Shown piece after piece: positions 1-6,779 of a stretch of DNA of 28,950 nucleotides. Source of the stretch: Motiliproteus sp048265065 (GTDB lineage Bacteria > Pseudomonadota > Gammaproteobacteria > Pseudomonadales > Balneatricaceae); NCBI GenBank assembly GCA_048265065.1, contig JBLXCH010000034.1, positions 1 through 28,950 of the forward strand, read 5' to 3'. Numbering within the stretch: the stretch's first letter is position 1; every line of letters starts with the position of its first letter. The position numbers and the translations under genes are program-made. The notes under the pieces were generated by a model. It was not told the DNA's origin. It made no database searches and saw nothing but the letters and a program-made list of their open reading frames with translations.

Positions 1-492
1 CCCTTCGCTATAAATTAGCTCATAACTATGGCTGTATATCTCTAGAATATTGCCGAACGGATCTTCCATATAAATCATTCGGTAAGGTTTGCTATCTGGG
101 TAATAATAACGAGGCTTCTCCATTCGCTTTTTGCCTCCTGCAGCAACGATTTTTTCAGCGAGTTCTTCAACATTGGGGTCTTGCACGCAAAAGTGAAAGA
201 CACCTGTTTTCCAATATTCAAAGTTATTCTCAGGATTGACCTGCCCTTTAAATTCGAAAAGCTCAACGCCGATACGATCACCCGTCGATAGATGAGCGAT
301 CCGAAAACGGTCCCAGTTGCTACCAAAGACATCGGTGCACATTTCTCCGATGGGGCTATCGTCTTCAACAATCTCTGTAGGTTTCATAATCAAGTACCAG
401 CCCATTACCTCGGTATAAAACTTTACCGCCGCTTCAAGGTCTGGCACTGAAATACCAATGTGTGAAAAATTCCGTGGATATGGCGTGCTCAT
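1..492 (-). CDS. VOC-superfamily (glyoxalase/dioxygenase fold) protein, 3' end outside the window
   Basis: A reading frame begins with ATG at 490-492 and runs to the window edge without a stop, giving 164 residues of a partial protein. It shows the paired beta-alpha-beta-beta-beta modules of the vicinal oxygen chelate fold. The start 'NFSHIGISVPDLEAAVKFY' and the later 'YMEDPFGNILEIY' are typical of lactoylglutathione lyase and dioxygenase-like members. Candidate metal ligands sit at His11, Glu77, His100 and Glu151, the usual VOC quartet. The substrate cannot be told from the sequence; a cytosolic enzyme on a small organic substrate is likely. It is transcribed divergently from a LysR regulator 125 bp away, which is a plausible regulator of it (inference). 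Confidence 0.85.
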   Translation of the reverse strand, partial: MSTPYPRNFSHIGISVPDLEAAVKFYTEVMGWYLIMKPTEIVEDDSPIGEMCTDVFGSNWDRFRIAHLSTGDRIGVELFEFKGQVNPENNFEYWKTGVFHFCVQDPNVEELAEKIVAAGGKKRMEKPRYYYPDSKPYRMIYMEDPFGNILEIYSHSYELIYSEG

Positions 493-586
493 AATCTGTA
501 AGCCTCTATGCTACAGGCCCGTATTTAGGTAGGCCTTTATTAGTGTTGTAAACAGATTACAGAACAGACATTATTAATAAAAATTA

Positions 587-605
587 TCATTTGAAATACA
601 AATGA
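587..605. promoter_or_regulatory. Inverted repeat, candidate LysR operator
   Basis: A perfect 7-bp inverted repeat (TCATTTG / CAAATGA) with a 5-bp spacer lies 12 bp upstream of the LysR start, in the divergent VOC/LysR promoter region. It contains the T-N11-A pattern expected of LysR-family sites. That the adjacent regulator binds it is inference. Confidence 0.4.
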
Positions 606-617
606 GTACATAATGTA

Positions 618-1499
618 ATGATAAATCCTGTTTGGCTGCGTAGCTTTTGCACACTGGTAGAAGTGGGGCACTTCACTCGTAGTGCAGAAAAATTACACAT
701 GACGCAATCCGGTGTGAGCCAACACATCCATAAACTTGAAGACCTGTTAGGGCAGCCGCTGCTGATTCGGCAAGGTAAGAAGTTTTCCTTAACAACCACC
801 GGCACACGACTGTACCAAGAAGGACAAAAAATCATTCAGTCATTGGATGATCTTGAAAAGCGCGTTGCTCAGGACCCAACTCATGAGGGAACGGTAAAAA
901 TCGCTTCCCCTGGAAGCGTAGGCCTAAAACTGTATCCGTATTTATTGGAGTTACAAAAACGGCATCCCAAACTCATTATCGATTACCGCCTTGCTCCCAA
1001 TAGCGAAATTGAAAAGCGCATTGCGGAGCACCAGCTCGATATCGGCTTAATGACCTGCCTAGCGACCAGCAATGACGTTAGCCTTGCCCCTGTGGCCGAG
1101 GAAGAGCTTCTGCTAATCACACCGGCCAACGTAGCCAGACCTACTTGGGAGCAGCTCATGGCCTTAGGTTTTATTGATCATCCTGATGGGTCGTATCATG
1201 CGCGGCAATTACTCAGCGTGAACTTCCCCGCGTTTAAACACAGTGATCAGTTTAAGCGGTCCGGCTTTTCCAATCAGATTAATCTAATCTTAGAGCCTGT
1301 AAGCATGGGGCTTGGATTTACAGTGCTACCACGGTACGCCGTTGGAGCTTTCACCTCGCCTGAGTCCGTAAAAATCCATCGTTTACCCCATAGGGTTAGT
1401 GAGACATTATTCATTGGAACCCACACCACCGCCTTCACCGCCAATAGTGTGAAAACCGTCATCACGGCGATACAAGGTTGCCTCATGGCTGCCTCATGA
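618..1499 (+). CDS. LysR-family transcriptional regulator
   Basis: This 293-residue protein has the standard LysR layout. The N-terminal winged helix-turn-helix is at about residues 5-62, with 'FTRSAEKLHMTQSGVSQHI' as the recognition region. The C-terminal periplasmic-binding-like effector domain runs from about residue 90 to 290. Length and domain order are normal for the family. It diverges from the VOC gene, with 125 bp between start codons and a perfect inverted repeat at 587-605 just upstream of its own start. Autoregulation and control of the VOC gene would fit the usual LysR arrangement, but the inducer is unknown. The subfamily cannot be assigned. Confidence 0.93.
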   Translation: MINPVWLRSFCTLVEVGHFTRSAEKLHMTQSGVSQHIHKLEDLLGQPLLIRQGKKFSLTTTGTRLYQEGQKIIQSLDDLEKRVAQDPTHEGTVKIASPGSVGLKLYPYLLELQKRHPKLIIDYRLAPNSEIEKRIAEHQLDIGLMTCLATSNDVSLAPVAEEELLLITPANVARPTWEQLMALGFIDHPDGSYHARQLLSVNFPAFKHSDQFKRSGFSNQINLILEPVSMGLGFTVLPRYAVGAFTSPESVKIHRLPHRVSETLFIGTHTTAFTANSVKTVITAIQGCLMAAS

Positions 1500-1529
1500 C
1501 TGCATAGAATTGAATTCAACTAAATTAGT

Positions 1530-1549
1530 GGAATGGAATGGAACGGAAC
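1530..1549. repeat. Short pentanucleotide repeat (GGAAT/GGAAC)
   Basis: Four consecutive 5-bp units, two GGAAT then two GGAAC, follow the LysR gene. They lie in the 186-bp intergenic stretch 1500-1685, which holds nothing else I can name. Confidence 0.6.
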
Positions 1550-1685
1550 GAATCTGAACCCGGCGGACAAGCAACAGAATCAAGCAAGCCATCGGCAAAC
1601 AGCCTATAGATAAAGAAAGGATAGCAATCTAGTTCTTGCTCCAAAACTGATAGAATAAGCGCAGATACCTATTGAGTAAGCTCAT

Positions 1686-1844
1686 ATGAACCGTCGTAAG
1701 AAAGGCCGCGCCATATTAATGGCCCGCGATAAAAAGGCGAATGCTAAACTAGCGCCGAAGAATAAGCCTCGCTACATCAGCAAAGCAGAGCGCGCTAAGT
1801 TAGCCGCTGAGGCTGAACAGAAAACTGACGTTAAAAAGACCTAA
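1686..1844 (+). CDS. DUF2986-type small basic protein
   Basis: A 52-residue, lysine/arginine-rich protein starting 'MNRRKKGRAILMARDKK' and containing 'KPRYISKAERAKL'. From memory this matches the small uncharacterised DUF2986 proteins of gammaproteobacteria, which share the N-terminal MNRRKK and the (Y)ISKAERAKL segment. The strong basic charge suggests nucleic-acid or ribosome association, but no function is established. It ends 3 bp before a possible 24-codon reading frame and 86 bp before the DUF2130 gene on the same strand, so co-transcription is possible. Confidence 0.75.
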   Translation: MNRRKKGRAILMARDKKANAKLAPKNKPRYISKAERAKLAAEAEQKTDVKKT

Positions 1845-1847
1845 ACA

Positions 1848-1922
1848 ATGACCGCTAAAATTAGCGAGTCCACGCTAGTAGCCATCGCCAAAACACTTAT
1901 CGATTTTCGTCAACAGGGATAA
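1848..1922 (+). CDS. Possible 24-residue microprotein
   Basis: A short reading frame starts 3 bp after the DUF2986 stop and ends 8 bp before the DUF2130 start. The peptide is MTAKISESTLVAIAKTLIDF followed by RQQG, which would form an amphipathic helix. Its tight position between two same-strand genes is the main support. There is no clear ribosome-binding site, and chance occurrence or a degenerate gene remnant is quite possible. Confidence 0.3.
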   Translation: MTAKISESTLVAIAKTLIDFRQQG

Positions 1923-1930
1923 ACCAAGAC

Positions 1931-3340
1931 ATGCATGACATCACCTGCCCTCACTGCAAAAAAGCGTTTAAAGTTGATGAAGCTGGCTATGCAGACATTC
2001 TTAAACAGGTGCATAACCACGAATTTGAACAGCAGGTTCGCGAACGTTTAGAAATTGCCGAAGCGGAAAAACTCAATGCGCTAAAACTTGCCAAAAGCGA
2101 GGCCGATAGCAATCTGCAAAAAGCAGCGGCGGCAAAGGACGCAGAAATCCAAGCGCTAAAAGCTAAACTTGATAATGGTGAAGTCAGCAAGCAGCTGGCC
2201 GTTTCAGAAGCTCTGAGTAACGTCGAAAAAGAGCGAGACGCTTTAGCCAACGCACTGGAGCAAATCAAACGTGACAAACAAGCGGCATCTGATCTTGCCG
2301 ACGCAAAGCTCGCCAAAGAACTCCAAGAGTCTGCCGTAGCAAAAGATAAAGAAATACAAGAATTAAAAGCACGACTTGACGCTACAGAGCTTAAACAACA
2401 GGTTGCAATGACCAACGCCCTAAGCGCCGTTGAAAAAGAACGTGATGAGTTAAAAAATGGCTTAAAGCACGCAGAGCTGGAAAAACAACTGGCTGAAAAG
2501 TCCCTCAAAGATAAGTACGAAACCCAAATAAAAGATCGTGATGACGCCATCGAACGACTACGCGACATGAAGGCGCGCTTATCCACCAAAATGGTCGGTG
2601 AAACACTGGAGCAGCATTGCGAAACAGAGTTTAACCGCCTCCGCTCTACCGCTTTCCCACGTGCTTATTTTGAGAAAGACAACGACGCCAGAACCGGTAG
2701 CAAAGGCGATTATATATTCCGTGATGTGGATGAAGCTGGCACCGAAATCGTATCCATCATGTTTGAGATGAAAAATGAAAGCGACACGACCGCAACCAAG
2801 AAAAAGAATGAAGATTTTCTAAAAGAGCTGGATAAAGACCGTCAAGAAAAAGGCTGCGAATACGCCATCTTGGTATCGTTACTCGAACCTGAAAGTGAGC
2901 TTTATAACTCAGGGATTGTGGATGTTTTTCACCGTTTTCCGAAGATGTATATCGTCCGCCCACAATTTTTTATTCCCATCATCACCCTACTGCGTAATGC
3001 GGCAATGAAATCGCTCGAGTACAAAACCGAGCTCGCGCAGGTAAAAGCACAAAGCGTTGATATCACTAACTTTGAGAATGATTTAGAAAGCTTTAAAACA
3101 GCCTTTGCGAAGAACTATGATCTTGCTTCGCGGAAGTTCCAAACGGCGATTGATGAAATCGACAAGTCCATTGATCATCTCCAAAAAACCAAAGATGCGT
3201 TACTAGGTACCGATCGAAACCTTCGCCTTGCTAACAATAAAGCGCAAGATGTCACGATTAAAAAACTCACTCGACGTAATCCAACAATGGCCGCCAAGTT
3301 CGACGAGCTTGATGGTCAGCAGTCGTTGGATGTCGATTAA
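1931..3340 (+). CDS. DUF2130-family coiled-coil protein with nuclease-like C-terminal domain
   Basis: A 469-residue protein. It starts with a CPHC zinc-ribbon-like knuckle at residues 6-9. A long charged coiled coil follows (about 30-215), then a globular domain (about 220-400) of the DUF2130 type. In the globular domain the order GSKGD260YIF ... FE279MK281 resembles the D...ExK core of PD-(D/E)XK nucleases. This assignment is inference, because DUF2130 proteins have no firmly established activity that I know of. The coiled coil carries an internal duplication: a segment starting 'KDAEIQALKAKLD' at 69 recurs as 'KDKEIQELKARLD' at 138, followed in both by 'VEKERD'. It may be co-transcribed with the preceding small genes. 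A further short coiled coil lies near 400-430. Confidence 0.85.
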   Translation: MHDITCPHCKKAFKVDEAGYADILKQVHNHEFEQQVRERLEIAEAEKLNALKLAKSEADSNLQKAAAAKDAEIQALKAKLDNGEVSKQLAVSEALSNVEKERDALANALEQIKRDKQAASDLADAKLAKELQESAVAKDKEIQELKARLDATELKQQVAMTNALSAVEKERDELKNGLKHAELEKQLAEKSLKDKYETQIKDRDDAIERLRDMKARLSTKMVGETLEQHCETEFNRLRSTAFPRAYFEKDNDARTGSKGDYIFRDVDEAGTEIVSIMFEMKNESDTTATKKKNEDFLKELDKDRQEKGCEYAILVSLLEPESELYNSGIVDVFHRFPKMYIVRPQFFIPIITLLRNAAMKSLEYKTELAQVKAQSVDITNFENDLESFKTAFAKNYDLASRKFQTAIDEIDKSIDHLQKTKDALLGTDRNLRLANNKAQDVTIKKLTRRNPTMAAKFDELDGQQSLDVD

Positions 3341-3473
3341 TGAGACGTTTTGAGGTAGCAACAAAGCCACCGTTGCCAATAAACAAAAGCTCGATATTAG
3401 CTGATCGAGGCTACACTCACAGCTCAGCTATAGTAAGTAAACGCACCCAGACAATACAGATTAAGGCACACCA

Positions 3474-3935
3474 ATGAGCGATGAAGATGAATATTTAAAA
3501 GAGACCGTTGAAAAAGGCGTGTTTTCTCTCTGGCAAGAAGTCGATATCGAGGTCTATTCTTTTTCTGAACTGGGTATGACCGTAGCCATTAATAATGATT
3601 ATGTTGGTTTGGTTTATGCCAGTGAAATCTATGACGATTATTACGAAGGACAAGAGCTTAAAGGCTACATAAAGCTCATCCGTGAAGATGGCAAGATCGA
3701 TGTCTCCCTTCGCCCTCAAGGCACCAAGCACGTTAAATCGGTAACTGACACGATTTTAGAACACCTGGAAAGTGTCGGCGGTCGCTCTCACCTGAATGAT
3801 AAAAGCTCACCAGAAGCCATTAAGGGCACATTGAAGATTAGCAAAAAGGTCTTCAAGCAAGCCATTGGGCGCCTTTATAAACTCAATAAAATTGAGATTA
3901 CCGATAAGGGCATTGCACTGGTAAAGAAGCAATAA
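3474..3935 (+). CDS. Short CvfB/YitL-like S1 RNA-binding protein
   Basis: A 153-residue protein that corresponds to the C-terminal half of CvfB/YitL proteins. An S1-like beta-barrel occupies about residues 18-83 ('GYIKLIREDGKIDVSLRPQG'). A winged-helix module follows at about 90-150, with 'LNDKSSPEAIKGTLKISKK' and 'FKQAIGRLYKL'. Full CvfB proteins are nearly twice as long and carry additional S1 domains, which are absent here. ATG at 3474 is preceded by AAGG at good spacing, so the short form appears genuine rather than a missed start. RNA binding is the likely role; the target is unknown. A hairpin at 3961-3995 follows the stop. Confidence 0.8.
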   Translation: MSDEDEYLKETVEKGVFSLWQEVDIEVYSFSELGMTVAINNDYVGLVYASEIYDDYYEGQELKGYIKLIREDGKIDVSLRPQGTKHVKSVTDTILEHLESVGGRSHLNDKSSPEAIKGTLKISKKVFKQAIGRLYKLNKIEITDKGIALVKKQ

Positions 3936-3960
3936 TCAACATTTCGCCTCATTATTGAAA

Positions 3961-3995
3961 CGCCTATGACCAGCGCTTAGCTGATACCATAGGCG
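3961..3995 (+). terminator. Hairpin after the CvfB-like gene
   Basis: A perfect 8-bp stem (CGCCTATG / CATAGGCG) encloses a second short stem (CAGC / GCTG). It lies 25 bp after the stop of the S1 protein gene. There is no U-tract after it, so intrinsic termination is uncertain; it may instead be an mRNA 3'-end structure or a regulatory element for the next gene. Confidence 0.4.
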
Positions 3996-4020
3996 ATCTC
4001 TACTACCGATAAACTACGCT

Positions 4021-5364
4021 GTGAACACGTCTGTGAATACATCTTCCAACCTATCTACCAAACCATCTCCCAAGCCAGCTCATCGCTCTCCTGCGTATTT
4101 CGACACCGTCATTTTAGGCGCTGGGGCATCTGGTCTGATGTGCGCGATGACGGCAGCACGTCGTGGCCGTCGTGTTTTGGTATTAGAAAAGTCCAATAAA
4201 GTTGGCAAGAAAATCCTCATGTCAGGCGGTGGCAAATGCAACTTCACTAACTATGACGTGCAGCCAGACAACTTTATTTCGAACAATCCTCATTTTTGTA
4301 AGTCCGCACTTAAGCGTTACAACCAATGGGATTTCATCGCGATGGTGGAGCAACACCACATTGCCTACGAAGAGCGAAAACACGGCCAACTATTCTGCTT
4401 AAACTCCGCTAAAGACATCCTGAATATGTTATTGGATGAGTGCCAACAAGCAGGCGTAACAATAAAAACACGCTGCGAAATAAATACGGTCAAAGCCATA
4501 CAGCGACCTGAAGGCCTTAGCGATGACAGTAACGCCGCAGAAACGATAACAGAGACTAATCCAGACGCAGAAACCACAGTGATACGCTACCGCGTGAGCC
4601 TTAATGATAAAGAGCAATCGTATATTTTTGACTGTCACTCGCTGGTTATTGCCACCGGTGCGCTCTCTATCCCAACGCTTGGTGGTAGCGGTTATGGATA
4701 TGACATAGCGAGCCAATTCAACTTACCACTTGTTGAGCGTCGGGCAGGCTTAGTTCCCTTTATGTTTAGTGACGCTCTCAAACCAATTTGCGAACGTTTG
4801 TCCGGTTTAGCCTTAGAGACAACGGTCAGCTGTAATAACCATGAATTTACGGAAAACATTCTCTTTACCCACCGTGGTATTAGCGGTCCGGTCATTTTAC
4901 AAATATCCAATTATTGGATGCCCGGCGATGAAATTTGCATTGACCTTTTACCAGCAATGAACGCCGCCGACTGGCTAATCAATAGCAAACGTCAATACAA
5001 AGGCTTACTACGGAACCTTCTCAACCAACACCTTGCTAAGTCGCTAGTGAGTGAGCTTGAAGCACTTTGGTGGCCGAACGCCAAGGAAAAACCATTAGCA
5101 GAATTTGCTGATAAACAGCTCTCCACTATTGGTGATCACTTGAATAATTGGCGATTAAAGCCCTCAGCGACGGAAGGGTATCGCACGGCTGAAGTCACTT
5201 TAGGCGGAGTGGATACGGACAGTATCAGCTCGAAAACCATGGCCACAAAAAGCTATCCTGGGCTTTATTTTATTGGTGAAGCCTTAGATGTTACTGGTCA
5301 CTTAGGCGGCTACAACTTCCAATGGGCGTGGTCTTCTGGCTACACCGCGGGAATGTTTGTCTAG
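4021..5364 (+). CDS. YhiN/HI0933-family NAD(P)/FAD-dependent flavoprotein
   Basis: A 447-residue flavoprotein. The FAD dinucleotide-binding motif GAGASG is at residues 33-38 and is followed by 'LVLEKSNKVGKKILMSGGGK', characteristic of the HI0933/YhiN family. A second nucleotide-contact region 'LVIATGALSIPTLGGSG' and a C-terminal 'GLYFIGEALDVTGHLGGYNF' complete the FAD fold. The electron acceptor and biological role of this family are poorly known. Residues about 161-187 form an acidic, low-complexity insertion between strands. The start is uncertain: GTG at 4021 or in-frame GTG at 4033 could be used, and neither has a convincing ribosome-binding site. The first 24 residues are Ser/Pro/Lys-rich and precede the conserved fold. 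Confidence 0.9.
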   Translation: MNTSVNTSSNLSTKPSPKPAHRSPAYFDTVILGAGASGLMCAMTAARRGRRVLVLEKSNKVGKKILMSGGGKCNFTNYDVQPDNFISNNPHFCKSALKRYNQWDFIAMVEQHHIAYEERKHGQLFCLNSAKDILNMLLDECQQAGVTIKTRCEINTVKAIQRPEGLSDDSNAAETITETNPDAETTVIRYRVSLNDKEQSYIFDCHSLVIATGALSIPTLGGSGYGYDIASQFNLPLVERRAGLVPFMFSDALKPICERLSGLALETTVSCNNHEFTENILFTHRGISGPVILQISNYWMPGDEICIDLLPAMNAADWLINSKRQYKGLLRNLLNQHLAKSLVSELEALWWPNAKEKPLAEFADKQLSTIGDHLNNWRLKPSATEGYRTAEVTLGGVDTDSISSKTMATKSYPGLYFIGEALDVTGHLGGYNFQWAWSSGYTAGMFV

Positions 5365-5411
5365 TCACGTTAATCAGCAAAAATCATTTAATCAGTTTTT
5401 AAGGGTCCCCC

Positions 5412-5762
5412 ATGACAGATCGCGTCTATGTTTTAGCTCAGTTTAAACCTAAGGCTGGCAAAGAAGCCGAGTTATTTGAAGTACTTAAAGCACTTGAGCC
5501 TGATTCTTACCGCGAAGAAGGTTGTATTCAATACATGCTAACTCGACAGATTGAGCATCCCAGTGCAACCAATAATGAATACACCATTGTCTTTAATGAA
5601 ATTTGGGAAGATGCAGAAGCGTGGTCGGCACACGGGCGTAGACAGCAAATTCAACATTTTTTTGAAACACAGGTAAAAGCAGAAACGGGGCTAGTCGCGG
5701 ATGCTATCGTCACCGCGTACAGTGATGAAGGGCATAACTACGATGCGCCTATTTATCTATAG
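5412..5762 (+). CDS. ABM-domain (antibiotic biosynthesis monooxygenase/YgiN-like) protein
   Basis: A 116-residue protein with a single ferredoxin-like ABM domain at about residues 4-90: 'VYVLAQFKPKAGKEAELFEV', 'EEGCIQYMLTR', then 'FNEIWEDAEAWSAH'. Members such as YgiN are small dimeric quinol monooxygenases or heme-degrading enzymes; the substrate here is unknown. ATG is preceded by AAGGG with 6-nt spacing. It lies 47 bp after the flavoprotein stop on the same strand, so the two redox-type genes could share a transcript. It converges with the acyltransferase gene. Confidence 0.85.
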   Translation: MTDRVYVLAQFKPKAGKEAELFEVLKALEPDSYREEGCIQYMLTRQIEHPSATNNEYTIVFNEIWEDAEAWSAHGRRQQIQHFFETQVKAETGLVADAIVTAYSDEGHNYDAPIYL

Positions 5763-5833
5763 AGCTCGTTATGCGTAGAGCCCGGAGCTTAATAGCGCTC
5801 GGTGATGAATAGGGTTCAATGATGAAAAGAACC

Positions 5834-5866
5834 AAGGGCGGTAAAGCTGACTATAGCTATCGCCTT
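5834..5866. terminator. Imperfect hairpin between convergent genes
   Basis: AAGGGCG and CGCCTT arms, with inner AGCT/AGCT pairing, form an imperfect hairpin between the converging ABM and acyltransferase genes. There is no strong U-tract, so this is a weak, possibly bidirectional terminator call. Confidence 0.35.
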
Positions 5867-5896
5867 GCACCACCTGATATTAAGCGTCAGTACTGG

Positions 5897-6562
5897 CTAT
5901 GCTACGGCCATAATAAGTTCTTCAGCACAGGTATCTTGAGGCTGATAAACCAATGACGCCATTGTACGATCCCGATAAGCAACAGACAGCAAATGCTCCA
6001 AATGGGAAAAATCACCTGATGTTTCAATTTCGATCTCACGGCGAATTTCACTTTTGAAACCTTGGCTTAGATGAAGCCGACGATAAAGCCGAGCACGCTC
6101 TGCCCCTGAAACATTAAAGCAATAGTCATGCTGTCGCTCAGCGGAAAGTTCCGCCATTGAGGCGGCTAACAAATTTAATAAGCCAGGGGTGCGAAAGCGC
6201 TCATCAACCACTAATCGTGTCCATTGTGCATAACGTGCACGCTGCTCTGTTAATTCAGGAAAGACATCACTTAACGGGAAATGATCATTTTCTAACGGCA
6301 GCAAATCCCCACCAGCAGAAGATTCATTTAAACGCGCACCGCCAATACACTGGTCACTTACAATCAACAGAAGTAAATAGCCAGAGAGGTCAAAATTGTC
6401 GATAGAGCCATCGAAGGTGGGAATATTCAGCTCACTACGAAAGCTAATTTCTCGTAAGGATAAATACTGATCAAGCCATTCAGGTTTACAAGAATGCTGA
6501 GTATTTTCGGCGTTTAGATAAAGGATCTCATACGGTCGGCAAAGCTGAACTCGGACTGTCAC
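5897..6562 (-). CDS. Divergent LuxI-like (autoinducer-synthase fold) N-acyltransferase
   Basis: A 221-residue protein starting at GTG with AAGGA upstream. The layout follows acyl-homoserine-lactone synthases and related GNAT proteins. 'LREISFRSEL' (R37, F41) is followed by 'SIDNFD' (D55, D58), 'IGGARL' (R77), 'LPLE...VFPEL' and 'QWTRLVV' (R116). A GNAT-like 'ERARLYRRLHLSQGF' lies near 155-169. Relative to LuxI, the Glu of the ExDxxD segment is Ser53, the Glu of the ExxR segment is Gln113, and the conserved Trp is absent. It may therefore make a different acyl product or act on another acceptor. No LuxR-type receptor is in the window. It lies 217 bp downstream of glrR on the same strand, behind an AT-rich leader, so it may have its own promoter. 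Confidence 0.65.
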   Translation of the reverse strand: MTVRVQLCRPYEILYLNAENTQHSCKPEWLDQYLSLREISFRSELNIPTFDGSIDNFDLSGYLLLLIVSDQCIGGARLNESSAGGDLLPLENDHFPLSDVFPELTEQRARYAQWTRLVVDERFRTPGLLNLLAASMAELSAERQHDYCFNVSGAERARLYRRLHLSQGFKSEIRREIEIETSGDFSHLEHLLSVAYRDRTMASLVYQPQDTCAEELIMAVA

Positions 6563-6643
6563 GCAAATTCCTTATTATTAGCTGCTAGTGATTGACAGAT
6601 TCCCTAGAGCAAAAATAAAACCAACTTATTTAAGCCATTGAAT

Positions 6644-6649
6644 AGTATA
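6644..6649 (-). promoter_or_regulatory. Candidate -10 element for the LuxI-like gene
   Basis: On the - strand TATACT lies about 80 bp before the GTG start of the acyltransferase, in a very AT-rich 217-bp gap (6563-6779). No good -35 and no -24/-12 sigma-54 element was found by eye. Confidence 0.25.
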
Positions 6650-6756
6650 GAAATATATAATTTCCCACAACCGAAACAAGCAAACAAAGACCAGAAGATG
6701 TCGCTTTTTTAATACACTATTCAAAGCATAAAATAATCTTTATATATTTCAATAAG

Positions 6757-6777
6757 TTGCGATTCGCAAAAATGCGA
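6757..6777. repeat. Alternating inverted repeat after glrR
   Basis: The units TGCGA, TCGCA and TGCGA occur in series. This allows two mutually exclusive hairpins: TTGCGA-T-TCGCAA, or TCGCA-AAAA-TGCGA. They lie within 25 bp after the glrR stop. It could be a 3'-end structure or a binding site for a dyad-recognising regulator. Confidence 0.5.
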
Positions 6778-6779
6778 CA

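Noticed and set aside
1987..2589. 200-codon Ser/Ala-rich open frame opposite the DUF2130 coiled coil
   Set aside because: It is the antisense shadow of Lys/Glu/Ala-rich coding DNA, and its composition is an artefact of that.
6563..6779. Sigma-54 (-24/-12) promoter or lux box before the LuxI-like gene
   Set aside because: No GG-N10-GC pattern with a reasonable match and no lux-box-like dyad was found by eye in this leader.
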